This document shows positions 54,485-64,000 of a stretch of DNA of 64,000 bases, one piece after another. This stretch comes from Acinetobacter seifertii (GTDB lineage: Bacteria; Pseudomonadota; Gammaproteobacteria; Pseudomonadales; Moraxellaceae): assembly GCF_000368065.1 (NCBI RefSeq), contig NZ_KB851200.1:1605204-1669203 (forward strand), given 5' to 3'. The notes beneath the pieces were generated by a model that worked only from the letters and a program-made list of their open reading frames with translations, made no database searches and was not told the origin of the DNA. The position numbers were made by a program, and so were the translations under genes. How positions within the stretch are numbered: the stretch's first letter is position 1; every line of letters starts with the position of its first letter.

Positions 54485-55257
54485 CACTCACCTCTAAACA
54501 CTGGCTTTCTTTTCTCAAAGAAAGCATTAATCCCTTCGTTTCGATCTTTTGTAGCCGCCAGCCAGACAAAGTTTTGACGTTCAAACTTGAGTCCCTGACT
54601 TAAAGTCGTTTCATGAATACTTTTAATTGATTGTTTAATCACGCGAATCGCTAAAGGCGCTTGTTTGGCAATTTTGGCAGCAAGTTGAACCGCATATTCA
54701 ACGGTTAATTCAGTCGGCACCACTTGACTGCAAATGCCATGTTGCTCTGCCTGTTTTGCCGAAATCATCTCACCCGTCATGGCCCAGCGCATAGTGAGTT
54801 GTTGCCCCACCAAGCGCGCTAAACGCTGTGTTCCACCTGCACCCGGCAACATTCCAAGGCCAATTTCAGGTAAAGCAAAACGGGCATTTTCACCGCAAAT
54901 CACCATATCTGAATGTAAAACCAGCTCAAACCCAGCGCCTAAGGCATAACCATTGACTGCACTAATCAGTGGCTTACTAAATGCATCAATTTTTTGCCAA
55001 GGCTTCGGGCGAATATCGAGTTGCAAAGACACGGCATCCATTGCAGCCAGCTCGCTAAGATCTGCTCCAGCAGCAAAACATTGTGAGTTACCCGTTAAAA
55101 CCACTGCTTTAACTTGAGCATTATGTTCAGCTTCTTCGAGCAACTCGCACAAACACTGCAATGTTGCATTGTTTAAAGCATTTCTTTTTTCTGGACGGTT
55201 TAGGGTTAATAACAAAACACCGTCAGCAGCTGTACTGGCTTTGATCAACTCTTGCAT
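54484..55257 (-). CDS. paaF: 2,3-dehydroadipyl-CoA hydratase
   Basis: 257-residue enoyl-CoA hydratase. VLTGNSQCFAAGADLSELAA and NGYALGAGFELVLHSDMVIC form the oxyanion hole, and LPEIGLGMLPGAGGTQRLAR carries the Glu of the hydratase. It hydrates 2,3-dehydroadipyl-CoA in the lower PAA pathway. It is tightly coupled to paaG. Confidence 0.94.
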   Translation of the reverse strand: MQELIKASTAADGVLLLTLNRPEKRNALNNATLQCLCELLEEAEHNAQVKAVVLTGNSQCFAAGADLSELAAMDAVSLQLDIRPKPWQKIDAFSKPLISAVNGYALGAGFELVLHSDMVICGENARFALPEIGLGMLPGAGGTQRLARLVGQQLTMRWAMTGEMISAKQAEQHGICSQVVPTELTVEYAVQLAAKIAKQAPLAIRVIKQSIKSIHETTLSQGLKFERQNFVWLAATKDRNEGINAFFEKRKPVFRGE

Positions 55258-55265
55258 GACAGCCT

Positions 55266-56327
55266 CTACTCATCAAAACTCAAACGTACATTTGGGCCTT
55301 TCGGTAAGGTTTGACAGCTCAGTACATAGCCCTTTTCAACTTCGTCTTGTTCAAGGCTATAGTTAAGGAACATATCAACTTCACCAGAAACAACTTTACA
55401 ACGGCAAGTCGCACACACCCCACCTTTACAGGCATACGGCAAGTCAGCACCCGCACGTAAAGCCGCATCAAGAATACTTTCATCATCTTGAGCCACAGAA
55501 ACAATCAGTTCACGACCATCTAAAATGATGTTTACTTTTTCTTCTTTACGGTTCGCATCCGCTTCAGCGCTACGTTTACGAGCCTGCCCCGTATGGAAAC
55601 GTTCGGTGTGAATTTTTTCTTTTGCAATACCATAGTTTGGCAAAGTACTTTCTACGGCATTCATCATTTCGTCTGGGCCGCAGGCAAACACATGGTCAAA
55701 ACTCGTTTCAAGCACATCAAAATCAAAAAGTTGTTTAAGCTTTTCTTCATCAATACGACCGTTCATCAGTTCACTATCGTTGAACTCACGAGAAAAGATA
55801 TTGATGAGTTGAAAGCGTTCTTTAAACTGATCTTTCAAATCCATAATTTGCTCGGCAAACATGGTTTGTTTCCATGAGCGGTTGCCATAGAGCAAGGTAA
55901 ATTTAGCTTCAGGTTGTTCAAACAAAACTTGCTTAACAATGGATAAAATTGGGGTAATACCACTGCCCGCAGCAACGCCTAAATAATTTTGACCGCCGAT
56001 CTTGGCTGCTTTTTGAAAAAACACACCTTGTGGTGGCATCACTTCCAGCACATCGCCTACTTTCAAATGGTCATTTGCCCAGTTTGAAAATTGACCCTGA
56101 TCAATTTTTTTAACCGCAATACTGATGTCTTCTTTGCCCGCATAGCTACAAATTGAGTAACAACGGCGGATTTCACCAGCTTCAGTTAAGTGGCGAATGG
56201 TTAAATGTTGACCCGGTTGAAATTGGAATTGTTCTTGTTGTTCAGGTACAACGTCAAATGCAATGCAAATTGCCTGATCGGTTTGAGGCGTAATACTTTT
56301 TACTTTTAATGGTACAAATTGGCTCAT
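55266..56327 (-). CDS. paaE: Phenylacetyl-CoA epoxidase reductase subunit
   Basis: 353-residue flavo-iron-sulphur reductase. The ferredoxin-NADP reductase part covers 1-240 (FAD site RRCYSICSYAG; NAD site GVAAGSGITPILSIVKQVLF). The C-terminal plant-type 2Fe-2S domain covers about 260-350, with cluster ligands in YACKGGVCATCRCKV and in VLSCQTLPK. It passes NADPH electrons to the PaaA oxygenase. Confidence 0.95.
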   Translation of the reverse strand: MSQFVPLKVKSITPQTDQAICIAFDVVPEQQEQFQFQPGQHLTIRHLTEAGEIRRCYSICSYAGKEDISIAVKKIDQGQFSNWANDHLKVGDVLEVMPPQGVFFQKAAKIGGQNYLGVAAGSGITPILSIVKQVLFEQPEAKFTLLYGNRSWKQTMFAEQIMDLKDQFKERFQLINIFSREFNDSELMNGRIDEEKLKQLFDFDVLETSFDHVFACGPDEMMNAVESTLPNYGIAKEKIHTERFHTGQARKRSAEADANRKEEKVNIILDGRELIVSVAQDDESILDAALRAGADLPYACKGGVCATCRCKVVSGEVDMFLNYSLEQDEVEKGYVLSCQTLPKGPNVRLSFDE

Positions 56328-56350
56328 GGCTGATTTCCTTATCTAAAGAC

Positions 56351-56851
56351 TTAAATACATTTGAAGTAATCAAAAGGCTCAAGACAGTCCTGACATTTAT
56401 AAAGTGCTTTACAGGCGGTAGAACTAAACTCTGTTAACAGTCGGGTATGTCGGCTTTTGCAACGTGGGCACTCAACACCATCATTTAAATGAACGTGAGT
56501 ACCACACTGATGCGCCAACCCTTCAGGTGGTGCAATGCCATAAACTTGCAGTTTCTTTTTACCCGCTTCAGACATCCAGTCCGTGGTCCATGCTTCTGAC
56601 AAATCAACCATGACTTTGACCGGTGTCAAAGCTTCTGCGGTAAAGGCTTCAGCAATTTGCGCTTTCAACATATCTGTTGCTGGGCATCCGCTATATGTCG
56701 GAGTTAGACGAACAATAATTTCTTGATGATCGTTAATTTCTACACCACGAATCATGCCTAAATCGACAACCGATAAAACCGGAATTTCAGGGTCACTGAC
56801 CGTTTGTAGAACATCCCAACATTGGTCGATGCAATGACGAATCATTTGCAT
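56351..56851 (-). CDS. paaD: Phenylacetyl-CoA epoxidase maturation/iron-sulphur protein
   Basis: 166 residues with a DUF59/MIP18-type N-terminal domain (CWDVLQTVSDPEIPVLSVVD, TPTYSGCPATDML). A C-terminal zinc- or Fe-S-type Cys set follows: CGTH, CPRCKSRHTRLL, CKALYKCQDC. It is required for assembly of the epoxidase or its clusters. AAGGAGGTGA is a very strong ribosome site. Confidence 0.94.
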   Translation of the reverse strand: MQMIRHCIDQCWDVLQTVSDPEIPVLSVVDLGMIRGVEINDHQEIIVRLTPTYSGCPATDMLKAQIAEAFTAEALTPVKVMVDLSEAWTTDWMSEAGKKKLQVYGIAPPEGLAHQCGTHVHLNDGVECPRCKSRHTRLLTEFSSTACKALYKCQDCLEPFDYFKCI

Positions 56852-56867
56852 GGCTCACCTCCTTGTC

Positions 56868-57623
56868 TTACCAGGTCATTCCCGGATAAGTTCTTTGAAT
56901 ACATTGCATTTCAGCCAACAAATAACCTAAATGCTCAGTATGCAATCCTTGTTTTGCACCACGGCGATAAGCACCGTTCACAGCAACATTTAATTCAAAG
57001 CGCTTAAGCTCATCTGCAATGGTTTGGTTCCATTGTTCTTTTTTATTTGAAAAATCTGGAATTACGCCTTGTGCGACTAATGCTTGTTCATCTGCATTTA
57101 GTTCAAATAATTCAGCGGTAAAACGCCATAAATTATTTAATCCATCTTGCACACGTTGATGCGCTTCATCTGTACTTAAACTTAAACGTTCCATCCAGCT
57201 TGTTGAAAAACGGATGTGATACTTCACTTCTTTTAAAGATTTCACGGCAAGCGCGCTTAGTTCAGGAAGTGAGCTTTGCGCTAAAGTAGTAAATAAATGG
57301 AGATGGTAATGGTCCATCAACCACTGGCGTACAATCGTTTGTGCAAAGTCACCATTAGGTTGTTCGCACAACAAGAGGTTTAAAAACTCACGTTCTGTAC
57401 GGAAATACGCAAGTTGGTCTTCATCACGCTTAGCTTCATCATATTGACCAGCCAAAGTCAGAAAGTTTCTTGCCTGACCTAACAAGTCCAAACCGATATT
57501 CGCCAAAGCAATATCAATTTCTAGCTCAGGTGCATGCCCGCACCATTCAGCCAAACGCTGAGATAAAACCAGTTGACTGTCGCCAATATGTAATAAGAAT
57601 TTAGATAAAACTGAATGATTCAT
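56868..57623 (-). CDS. paaC: Phenylacetyl-CoA epoxidase structural subunit
   Basis: 251-residue ferritin-like helical protein (LVLSQRLAEWCGHAPELEID; LDLLGQARNFLTLAG; SLKEVKYHIRFSTSWMERL). It pairs with PaaA in the epoxidase core but keeps only a degenerate metal site. GGGAG precedes the ATG. Confidence 0.95.
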   Translation of the reverse strand: MNHSVLSKFLLHIGDSQLVLSQRLAEWCGHAPELEIDIALANIGLDLLGQARNFLTLAGQYDEAKRDEDQLAYFRTEREFLNLLLCEQPNGDFAQTIVRQWLMDHYHLHLFTTLAQSSLPELSALAVKSLKEVKYHIRFSTSWMERLSLSTDEAHQRVQDGLNNLWRFTAELFELNADEQALVAQGVIPDFSNKKEQWNQTIADELKRFELNVAVNGAYRRGAKQGLHTEHLGYLLAEMQCIQRTYPGMTW

Positions 57624-57635
57624 GTGTCATCTCCC

Positions 57636-57926
57636 TTACATGTGCTCAATGCCGTCTGGGATATGGTAAAAAGTCGGGTGACGATAAACCTTGTCTAAAG
57701 AAGGATCGAAAAATTCAGCTTTTTCATCTGGCTGTGATGACTTAATCAGTTCTGAACGAACCACCCAAATGCTAATTCCTTCATTGCGGCGTGTATAAAC
57801 ATCACGCGCATGTTGCAGTGCGATTTCATCATCAGGTGCTCTTAAGCTGCCTACGTGACGGTGGCTTAAGCCTTGTTTACTACGTACAAATACTTCGTAG
57901 AGCGACCAGTTGTTTTTATCTTCCAT
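57636..57926 (-). CDS. paaB: Phenylacetyl-CoA epoxidase subunit PaaB
   Basis: 96 residues. WSLYEVFVRSKQGLSHRHVG is the PaaB signature, followed by DVYTRRNEGISIWVV. ATG 57926 is chosen because GAGGAAA lies before it; an 8-residue longer start at 57950 exists. It is a small bridging subunit of the PaaABCE complex. Confidence 0.93.
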   Translation of the reverse strand: MEDKNNWSLYEVFVRSKQGLSHRHVGSLRAPDDEIALQHARDVYTRRNEGISIWVVRSELIKSSQPDEKAEFFDPSLDKVYRHPTFYHIPDGIEHM

Positions 57927-57958
57927 TTTGATTTCCTCAAATTTTTCCATAAATCTTG

Positions 57959-58897
57959 TTAAGCCACTTTGTTCGCTTCAAGCTGCTGTTTTTTCGCGTA
58001 GACCACTGCTGCATCACGAACCCATTTGCCGTTTTCCCATGCTTTACGGCGTGCTTCGATACGCTCGTGATTACATGGTCCACGTCCAGCAATCACTTCA
58101 TTAAATTCATGCCAGTCAATCTCGCCAAACTCGTAGTGACCTGTTTCTTCATTGAACTTTAAATCTGGGTCTGGTACTTCCAAGCCAAGTTGCAACACTT
58201 GTGGTACGGTGTTATCGACAAACTTTTGACGTAATTCATCGTTACTAAAGCGTTTGATTTTCCACGCCATGCTTTGTGCGCTGTTTGGAGAGTGTTCATC
58301 ACTTGGACCAAACATCATGAGTGCTGGCCACCAATAACGATTTACCGCATCTTGCGCCATCTGTTTTTGTTCTGGTGTACCGCCTGCCAAAGCCATCATG
58401 GCTTCAAAACCTTGGCGCTGGTGGAAACTTTCTTCTTTACAAATACGTACCATTGCACGTGCATATGGTCCGTAAGAGGTACGGCAAAGCGCAACTTGGT
58501 TCACAATGGCTGCCCCATCGACAAGCCAACCAATTGCAGCGACATCTGCCCAAGTCAAAGTTGGATAGTTAAAGATTGATGAGTATTTCATTTTCCCATT
58601 AATCAACTTTTCCATCATGTCATCACGGTCAGCACCTAAGGTTTCTGCTGCGCTATACAGATATAAACCATGACCTGCTTCATCTTGTACTTTCGCGAGC
58701 AAAACCGCTTTACGTTTTAAAGTCGGCGCACGCGTAATCCAGTTCCCTTCAGGCAACATACCTACAATTTCAGAATGGCCATGCTGCCCGATTTGACGAA
58801 TCAATGTTTTGCGGTAGGCATCGGGCATTTGATCCTTAGCCTCGATCGTAATTTCATTGGCAATATTTTGTTCAAATTTCTGGTAGTTGTTTTCCAT
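57959..58897 (-). CDS. paaA: Phenylacetyl-CoA epoxidase catalytic subunit
   Basis: 312-residue diiron oxygenase subunit that epoxidises the ring of phenylacetyl-CoA. Metal-ligand motif [20 protein letters not shown] (about 65-85) and a second E/EExxH-type helix in [20 protein letters not shown] are present. ATG 58897 was chosen because GAGAGA is upstream; the frame to 58960 lacks a ribosome site. It is the first gene of the paa operon, divergent from paaZ. Confidence 0.95.
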   Translation of the reverse strand: MENNYQKFEQNIANEITIEAKDQMPDAYRKTLIRQIGQHGHSEIVGMLPEGNWITRAPTLKRKAVLLAKVQDEAGHGLYLYSAAETLGADRDDMMEKLINGKMKYSSIFNYPTLTWADVAAIGWLVDGAAIVNQVALCRTSYGPYARAMVRICKEESFHQRQGFEAMMALAGGTPEQKQMAQDAVNRYWWPALMMFGPSDEHSPNSAQSMAWKIKRFSNDELRQKFVDNTVPQVLQLGLEVPDPDLKFNEETGHYEFGEIDWHEFNEVIAGRGPCNHERIEARRKAWENGKWVRDAAVVYAKKQQLEANKVA

Positions 58898-58971
58898 TCT
58901 CTCATTCCCTGTAGGTATTACCCTTAAATCTATTTTTCGATACACCAAAAACAAAGTCAATCACTTTTTTA

Positions 58972-59145
58972 GTATCAAATTAAATCTACCACAATAAAAT
59001 ACATCAAATCATTGAAATTATTAATTTTAAACTAATTATAAAAAACCTTTTTACTTTTATAAATCAAAATAAAGTTGACTTTTAAACAAATTAATCTGAA
59101 ATTATGAATCATATTTTTGCAATTTTTATAATTGACGTATCAAAT
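58972..59145. promoter_or_regulatory. paaA-paaZ divergent control region with a repeated motif
   Basis: GTATCAAAT followed by A-rich sequence occurs at 58972-58980 and again at 59137-59145, one near each gene start. PaaX normally binds such a divergent region, but whether these repeats are its site is not shown by the sequence. Confidence 0.4.
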
Positions 59146-59162
59146 AAAAAAGGAGTTTGGTC

Positions 59163-61265
59163 ATGCTTGAACAAGCACACCTAGAAGGAATCTCAACTGA
59201 CACAGATTTTCAGCAGTCTGAGCATCAACTGCCTCATCTTGCTTCTTATGTCTATGGAACATGGCATTCGTCTGACGAAGAGCTACGCCCTGTTTACCAT
59301 GCCATTACAGGTGAATCGATTTATGCCGTAAGTAGTCATGGCATTGATATGAAACGTGTTGTTCAATATGCCAAACAAAATGGTTCAGAACTGGCTAACT
59401 GGACATTCCACCAACGTGCAAATGCGTTAAAACAAATTGCCCAACATTTACTTGAGCGTAAGGAAGAGTTCTACAAGCTTGCTTATGCAACAGGTGCAAC
59501 TCGTAAAGATGCATGGATTGATATTGAAGGTGGAATCCAGACCTTATTTGCTTATTCAAGTCTGGTTCGTCGTGAACTCAATGATGAAAAAATTATTACT
59601 GAAGATAGCTGGATTCAACTCTCTAAAAATGGAACTTTTGGTGCTAAACACATTTTAAGTCCTAAAGCAGGTGTTGCCGTTCACATTAATGCTTTTAACT
59701 TCCCGATTTGGGGAATGCTTGAAAAGATTGCACCAACTCTTCTTGCAGGCGTGCCATGTATTGTGAAACCTGCAACCGATGGCTCTCAATTAACTCAAGC
59801 TGTTGTAAAAGCCATTGAAGAAGCACATGTCTTACCAAAAGGCTCACTACAACTAATTTGCGGACAGACTTATGACCTGTTAGAGCATTTAGGGCCACAA
59901 GATTGTGTTACGTTTACGGGTTCTGCCTTCACCGGCCAAAAACTGCGTAACCACCCTCACCTCAATAAATATTCAATTCCATTTAGCATGGAAGCTGACT
60001 CGGTAAACAGTGCAATTTTAAGCCCTGATGCAAATGAAGAAACGATTGATTTATTTGTGCGTGAAGTCTTCCGTGAAATGACCACAAAAGCAGGCCAAAA
60101 ATGTACTGCCATTCGTCGCGCTTTCGTTCCTGAAAACTTGTTAGCGACTGTGCAAGAAAAGCTAACTGCCAAACTTGCTAAAGTTGTGGTGGGTGACCCG
60201 CAAAAAGAAGAAACCACCATGGGCGCTTTAGCGAGTATTAAACAAAAACATGACGTTGCAGAAAAAGTTGCTGAACTCAGCAAAGATGCAAAAATTGTTT
60301 TTGGTGACAGCACTAGCTTTACATTTAATGCAGATCATCCTGAAAAAGGTGCTTTTTTCGCTCCAACTTTATTGTTATGCGAACAACCTTTGCAAGCGGC
60401 ACATGTTCATACGACAGAAGCTTTCGGTCCAGTATGTACACTCATGCCATACAACAACATTGAAGAGTTGGCTGACCTCGTGTCACGTGGCGAAGGTAGC
60501 TTAGTGGCTTCAGTCGTTAAAAATAACGATGAAAATATTGAGCAAATTATTCAAAAAATTGCGCCTTGGCATGGCCGTGTGCATGTACTCGATGCAGAGT
60601 CAGCAAAAGAAAGTACCGGACATGGTTCACCACTTCCACATTTAGTACACGGCGGACCTGGCCGTGCAGGTGGCGGTGAAGAGTTAGGTGGTATTCGCGC
60701 CGTTAAACACTACATGCAGCGTACTGCAATTCAAGGTTCTCCAAATAGCCTGACGCAAATTACTCACTCATGGACTGCTGGCTCAAAAGTTAATGAAGAC
60801 CGTGTACATCCATTTAAAAAGTCATTTGATGAACTGGTCATTGGTGAACGTTTATTAACGGCGCGTCGCACCGTAAGCGAAGCAGATATTGTTAACTTTG
60901 CTGGTTTAAGCGGTGACTATTTCTATGCTCATACCGACAAAATTGCAGCTGCCGAGTCTTTCTTTGGTGAGCGTGTTGCACATGGATATTTCATTGTGTC
61001 TGCCGCAGCAGGTCTATTTGTAGATGCAGCACAAGGCCCTGTGATTGCCAACTACGGTATGGACAACTTACGCTTTGTTGAACCGGTTAAAATTGGAGAC
61101 TCAATACAGGTTGAACTCACATGTAAACAGAAAACACCTAAACCACAAAAAGACCCATCTCAGCCTGCACATGGGGTTGTGGTATGGGATATTAAAGTCA
61201 AAAACCAACGCGGTGAACTTGTCGCAACTTACGACATTTTAACTTTAGTTGCTCGCGAGGCTTAA
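59163..61265 (+). CDS. paaZ: Oxepin-CoA hydrolase / 3-oxo-5,6-dehydrosuberyl-CoA semialdehyde dehydrogenase
   Basis: About 700-residue bifunctional ring-opening enzyme. An N-terminal aldehyde dehydrogenase domain (about 1-520; the catalytic Cys lies in [14 protein letters not shown] near residue 310 and the Glu region upstream) is fused to a C-terminal MaoC-type hydratase (about 550-690, [17 protein letters not shown] and [16 protein letters not shown]). AGGAG precedes ATG 59163. It opens oxepin-CoA and oxidises the resulting semialdehyde. It is divergent from paaA and ends at a strong terminator. Confidence 0.95.
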   Translation: MLEQAHLEGISTDTDFQQSEHQLPHLASYVYGTWHSSDEELRPVYHAITGESIYAVSSHGIDMKRVVQYAKQNGSELANWTFHQRANALKQIAQHLLERKEEFYKLAYATGATRKDAWIDIEGGIQTLFAYSSLVRRELNDEKIITEDSWIQLSKNGTFGAKHILSPKAGVAVHINAFNFPIWGMLEKIAPTLLAGVPCIVKPATDGSQLTQAVVKAIEEAHVLPKGSLQLICGQTYDLLEHLGPQDCVTFTGSAFTGQKLRNHPHLNKYSIPFSMEADSVNSAILSPDANEETIDLFVREVFREMTTKAGQKCTAIRRAFVPENLLATVQEKLTAKLAKVVVGDPQKEETTMGALASIKQKHDVAEKVAELSKDAKIVFGDSTSFTFNADHPEKGAFFAPTLLLCEQPLQAAHVHTTEAFGPVCTLMPYNNIEELADLVSRGEGSLVASVVKNNDENIEQIIQKIAPWHGRVHVLDAESAKESTGHGSPLPHLVHGGPGRAGGGEELGGIRAVKHYMQRTAIQGSPNSLTQITHSWTAGSKVNEDRVHPFKKSFDELVIGERLLTARRTVSEADIVNFAGLSGDYFYAHTDKIAAAESFFGERVAHGYFIVSAAAGLFVDAAQGPVIANYGMDNLRFVEPVKIGDSIQVELTCKQKTPKPQKDPSQPAHGVVVWDIKVKNQRGELVATYDILTLVAREA

Positions 61266-61269
61266 TGTT

Positions 61270-61309
61270 TAAAATGAGATGGGGCCACCTCGTCCCCATC
61301 TCATTTTTT
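61270..61309. terminator. Strong bidirectional terminator between paaZ and sdaA
   Basis: A perfect 14-bp stem (61271-61284 / 61294-61307, AAAATGAGATGGGG with its complement) has an A-run on one side and a T-run on the other, between converging genes. Confidence 0.93.
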
Positions 61310-62688
61310 TAACACTCAATCGCGTTAACAGCGAGGCCACCTTTTGAAGTTTCTTTATATTTCTCAGACATATCTTTGCCTGTTTCCTTCATGGTCTGAA
61401 TAACTTTATCTAAAGTCACAAAATGCTCACCTTCATCATGAAGTGCCATTTGTGCTGCATTAATCGCTTTTACAGCCGCAATCGCATTTCGTTCAATACA
61501 AGGTACCTGAACCAAACCACCAATCGGGTCACACGTTAAACCCAAGTTATGTTCAAGCCCAATTTCAGCCGCATGCTCCACTTGCTCAGGAGATGCTCCT
61601 AAAATCTCGGCTAAACCCGCCGAAGCCATCGCACATGCTGAGCCAACTTCTCCCTGACACCCTACTTCTGCACCAGAAATAGAAGCATTGAGTTTACATA
61701 AAATGCCGACGGCTGCCGCACTTAGAAAAAAGCGAACCACTTTATCTTCAGAAAAGTCTTTAGAAAAAGTCACGTAGTAATATAAGACCGCCGGAATAAT
61801 CCCTGCTGCTCCATTTGTAGGTGCCGTCACCACGCGACCGCCAGCAGCATTTTCTTCATTTACCGCTAAGGCAAATAAATTGACCCATTCCATCGCATGG
61901 AAAGTCGTCACAATCAGGTTTGAGTTTTTCTTATTTAATAACTTATCGTGAATTTTTTTAGCCCGACGTTTTACGTTTAATCCGCCCGGTAATATGCCTT
62001 CATTAATTAATCCGTTGTGAATGCACTGCTGCATCACTTTCCAGATTTCCATAATCTTGCTACGAATCTCAGCTTCACTACGCCAGCTTTTTTCATTTTC
62101 AAGCATTAACTCACTCACTGATAAATGATGAGTTTTACATAAGCTTAAAAGTTCAGCCGCACTGTGAAATGGATATGGAACCTTAACGTCATTGGTTTCA
62201 GTCTGGGTTTGTGTTAATTGCCTTTGACTAACAATAAAACCACCACCAACCGAATAATAAGTTTCTGCGTACAAAGTTTCTTCGGCTTCATTATAGGCAA
62301 TCAGTTCCATTGCATTGGGGTGATAAGGCAAAGATTCATCTAAAAAAAGCACATCATGCTTATAGTCAAAACAAATACTCTTTTGTTGATTAAGCTGGAT
62401 GGCTTTATTTTCAATAACATCTTCAATCAAGCTTGTGCTCAATTGAGTATCGATATGTTCAGGGTCAAAGCCCATTAAACCTAACAGAACAGCCTTGTCT
62501 GTTGCATGACCAACACCCGTTGCTGCAAGCGAACCGTATAACTTCACCTGAACTCTAACCGTTGCTTGTAAATTGTTTTGTTTAAATAAATCATCTACAA
62601 AACTGTATGCCGCTCGCATGGGTCCAACTGTATGGGAGCTAGATGGGCCGATGCCAATTTTAAAAAGATCAAATACACTAATAAACAC
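61309..62688 (-). CDS. sdaA: L-serine ammonia-lyase (Fe-S)
   Basis: 459-residue single-chain serine deaminase giving pyruvate and ammonia. The beta-domain start [21 protein letters not shown] is followed by the alpha domain with [20 protein letters not shown] and cluster-binding Cys residues in [17 protein letters not shown] and [17 protein letters not shown]. The GTG start at 62688 has AGGTAGG upstream. Confidence 0.95.
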   Translation of the reverse strand: MFISVFDLFKIGIGPSSSHTVGPMRAAYSFVDDLFKQNNLQATVRVQVKLYGSLAATGVGHATDKAVLLGLMGFDPEHIDTQLSTSLIEDVIENKAIQLNQQKSICFDYKHDVLFLDESLPYHPNAMELIAYNEAEETLYAETYYSVGGGFIVSQRQLTQTQTETNDVKVPYPFHSAAELLSLCKTHHLSVSELMLENEKSWRSEAEIRSKIMEIWKVMQQCIHNGLINEGILPGGLNVKRRAKKIHDKLLNKKNSNLIVTTFHAMEWVNLFALAVNEENAAGGRVVTAPTNGAAGIIPAVLYYYVTFSKDFSEDKVVRFFLSAAAVGILCKLNASISGAEVGCQGEVGSACAMASAGLAEILGASPEQVEHAAEIGLEHNLGLTCDPIGGLVQVPCIERNAIAAVKAINAAQMALHDEGEHFVTLDKVIQTMKETGKDMSEKYKETSKGGLAVNAIEC

Positions 62689-62700
62689 TGGGTCCTACCT

Positions 62701-63055
62701 TAGATTCATTATTATTCGTATGTTCGTCATTATTGTGTCCTTGCGGATAGCTCTAAAATTATCATTAAGCCAAATACAAATCACGAATAACTCTTGGGTA
62801 GTCGCACAAAAAGACAACGGTTGAACAAGAACCCTAAGCTCATGAGTCCATAGTCATAAATTTTAAGACTTCTTTTTTTAGTAGATGTTTAAAACGATTC
62901 TTAAATTAATTTAATACATCAATTTGTATAAATAACAAACAGCATATATTAGCCATTAGTCGCACGCCCCTATTTTTACTCATTTTTACTGGTAAAGTGC
63001 TTTACATGGTTTGATACAACCTACTTAACTCAGATGCATAATTCACCTGTTCTTG
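62701..63055. other. Intergenic region upstream of sdaA
   Basis: About 355 bp with no supported coding sequence. TTTACA at 63001 is a possible -35 box, but no good -10 follows. The region ends in two consecutive hairpins listed separately. Confidence 0.4.
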
Positions 63056-63098
63056 CATCTGAAGTTTTTCTGCCTCTAGTCCGCTAGGGGCTTTTTTT
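63031..63098 (+). terminator. Two tandem hairpins with T-run (possible sRNA 3' end)
   Basis: CAGATGCA/TGCATCTG (8 bp) is followed by GCCTCTAG (63072-63079) pairing with CTAGGGGC (63084-63091) and eight T residues. This is a classic plus-strand intrinsic terminator, yet no plus-strand gene precedes it. That suggests a small RNA or a lost gene. Confidence 0.65.
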
Positions 63099-63114
63099 TG
63101 AATAGCTGAAAAAT

Positions 63115-63142
63115 AATAAAAGCCCATCTTTTGACAGGCTTG
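63115..63142 (-). terminator. Terminator of the I78-type lipoprotein gene
   Basis: On the minus strand, GCCTGTC pairs with GATGGGC around a 4-nt loop and is followed by TTTTATTATTTTT. Confidence 0.7.
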
Positions 63143-63177
63143 TTCATTAGATCTTGGTTCAAATTTTAATTTAAAAA

Positions 63178-63612
63178 TTAACCACAGTTCGCGTTGGTAA
63201 TTTTTTTAGTTGATGGATCAATGGTAACAGTGACACGGTTTGTACGATAATCCATTGTCATTGGCTGACCTGGAGCGACTCTACGTACAATTTCTGACTT
63301 GGTTGTTTGTTTGATTTGGTCATCAGTTAAGCCAGACTGACCTACTAATTTTTGAGCTTCTTCAGCTACACAGTTAGCTTGGTTGTCGCGGAATAATTTC
63401 CACTCTTCGACCACTTGACCATTTGGCAAATGACAGTAACCAACCTGACCATTTGCTTCATTTCTAATTTCTAATTTTCCACCTTGATCAACACAATATT
63501 TACTTGCTGGGTTTGGTGAACCAATTTTTGGTGGAGTTGACTCTTTATGTTGTACTGCTGAGCAAGCCGTTAACGAAACAAGCGCTAATCCAAGAAAGAT
63601 TGTTTTTTTCAT
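63178..63612 (-). CDS. Lipoprotein with DUF333 and I78 peptidase-inhibitor-like domains
   Basis: 144 residues. Signal peptide and lipobox SLTACS (Cys 17) anchor it in the envelope. Residues about 30-80 match the DUF333 pattern (PASKYCVDQGGKLEIR; GYCHLPNGQVVEEWKLFR). Residues about 95-144 match the inhibitor I78 family (SEIVRRVAPGQPMTMDYRTN, then VTVTIDPSTKKI). It may protect envelope proteins from proteases, inferred from the family. Confidence 0.82.
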   Translation of the reverse strand: MKKTIFLGLALVSLTACSAVQHKESTPPKIGSPNPASKYCVDQGGKLEIRNEANGQVGYCHLPNGQVVEEWKLFRDNQANCVAEEAQKLVGQSGLTDDQIKQTTKSEIVRRVAPGQPMTMDYRTNRVTVTIDPSTKKITNANCG

Positions 63613-63772
63613 AAATTTTACTTCTTACTAAAAAAGCTAAAGATATCAAAAAAACTCATGTTTTATATGACTTGTTTACAATAAAAAACCTTCATAGAGA
63701 GTAACTTACAAAATAATGAATTATTCCAAGCGGTAAATTATGATGAATAAGATCAAGCAACAGATGTATGAG

Positions 63773-63988
63773 CTACGACCTTTCTAAAATACGTGCTCCA
63801 ACGCCTTCTTGTCCCAATACATCATCTGGGTTTCTTAAAGGACATTGTTCTAATGACAAGCATCCACAGCCAATACACCAATCCATCTCATCTCGCAGCC
63901 GCGTAAGCTTTTGAATACGATCATCCAAATTTTTCCGCCAGTCAAGAGATAACTCTTTCCATTGCTGTGCAGTTAATTTAGATCCCAT
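63773..63988 (-). pseudogene. soxR: SoxR C-terminal part, upstream frame interrupted
   Basis: 71 residues with the SoxR [2Fe-2S]-binding motif [19 protein letters not shown] and the preceding dimerisation helix ([20 protein letters not shown]). SoxR is normally about 150 residues with an N-terminal MerR helix-turn-helix. Here TAG lies in frame at 63995-63997, three codons before the ATG, so the frame is cut in mid-protein. A one-base deletion is the simplest reason, but only 12 bases upstream are visible before the window ends. Confidence 0.6.
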
Positions 63989-64000
63989 TGGGTACTAGCT

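Overview
The window looks like chromosome of an Acinetobacter species, most likely of the A. baumannii/calcoaceticus group. The evidence is about 40% GC, pobA/pobR, a complete paa cluster, a RacK-like periplasmic racemase, a 2-aminoethylphosphonate (AEP) operon and an ethanolamine-phosphate cluster. No rRNA, tRNA or CRISPR array was seen.

Layout. 1-3.9 kb is a stress block: the 5' part of a KatE-type catalase, a haem-oxygenase-like iron enzyme, a CinA-like gene with an early stop, and two small hydrophilic proteins. 4-6.2 kb is variable DNA with small lipoprotein genes and copy A of a structured leader RNA. 6.2-11.5 kb is the distal half of the leucine-degradation (liu) operon. A deletion has fused the tail of an opposite-strand LysR gene to mccB, so the start of mccB and the acyl-CoA dehydrogenase step are absent here. 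11.7-17.2 kb holds a LysR regulator, a divergent fused indolepyruvate ferredoxin oxidoreductase and a thioesterase. 17.4-26.4 kb is the AEP operon (phnR-S-T-permease-FAD oxidase-phnW-phnX). The oxidase is split by an intact 788-bp IS1-family element with an 8-bp target duplication, and two copies of one palindrome mark probable PhnR operators. 27.6-36 kb contains the racemase, pobA/pobR, azoR with a LysR gene, tandem secreted paralogues, cytochrome b561 and a catalase-like peroxidase. 36-43 kb is an ethanolamine module: permease, kinase, periplasmic HAD phosphatase, AraC regulator and class III PLP lyase. Two promoters there share AAAACTTGAC-N22-TTGAAGTCAA. 43-46.8 kb is an AT-rich accessory patch with copy B of the structured RNA and unknown genes. 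47.5-61.3 kb is paaIYXKJHGFEDCBA with divergent paaZ. sdaA, an I78-type lipoprotein and a disrupted soxR tail close the window.

Most notable is a structured RNA present twice on opposite strands (about 5367-5586 + and 43983-44203 -). Each copy has a sigma70-like promoter with a 17-bp spacer, a shared set of helices with compensatory base changes, a hairpin that covers the Shine-Dalgarno sequence, and a short ORF placed 6 nt beyond the GGAG. The layout recalls phage P1/P4 C4-icd/ash immunity modules, but that link is only a hypothesis.
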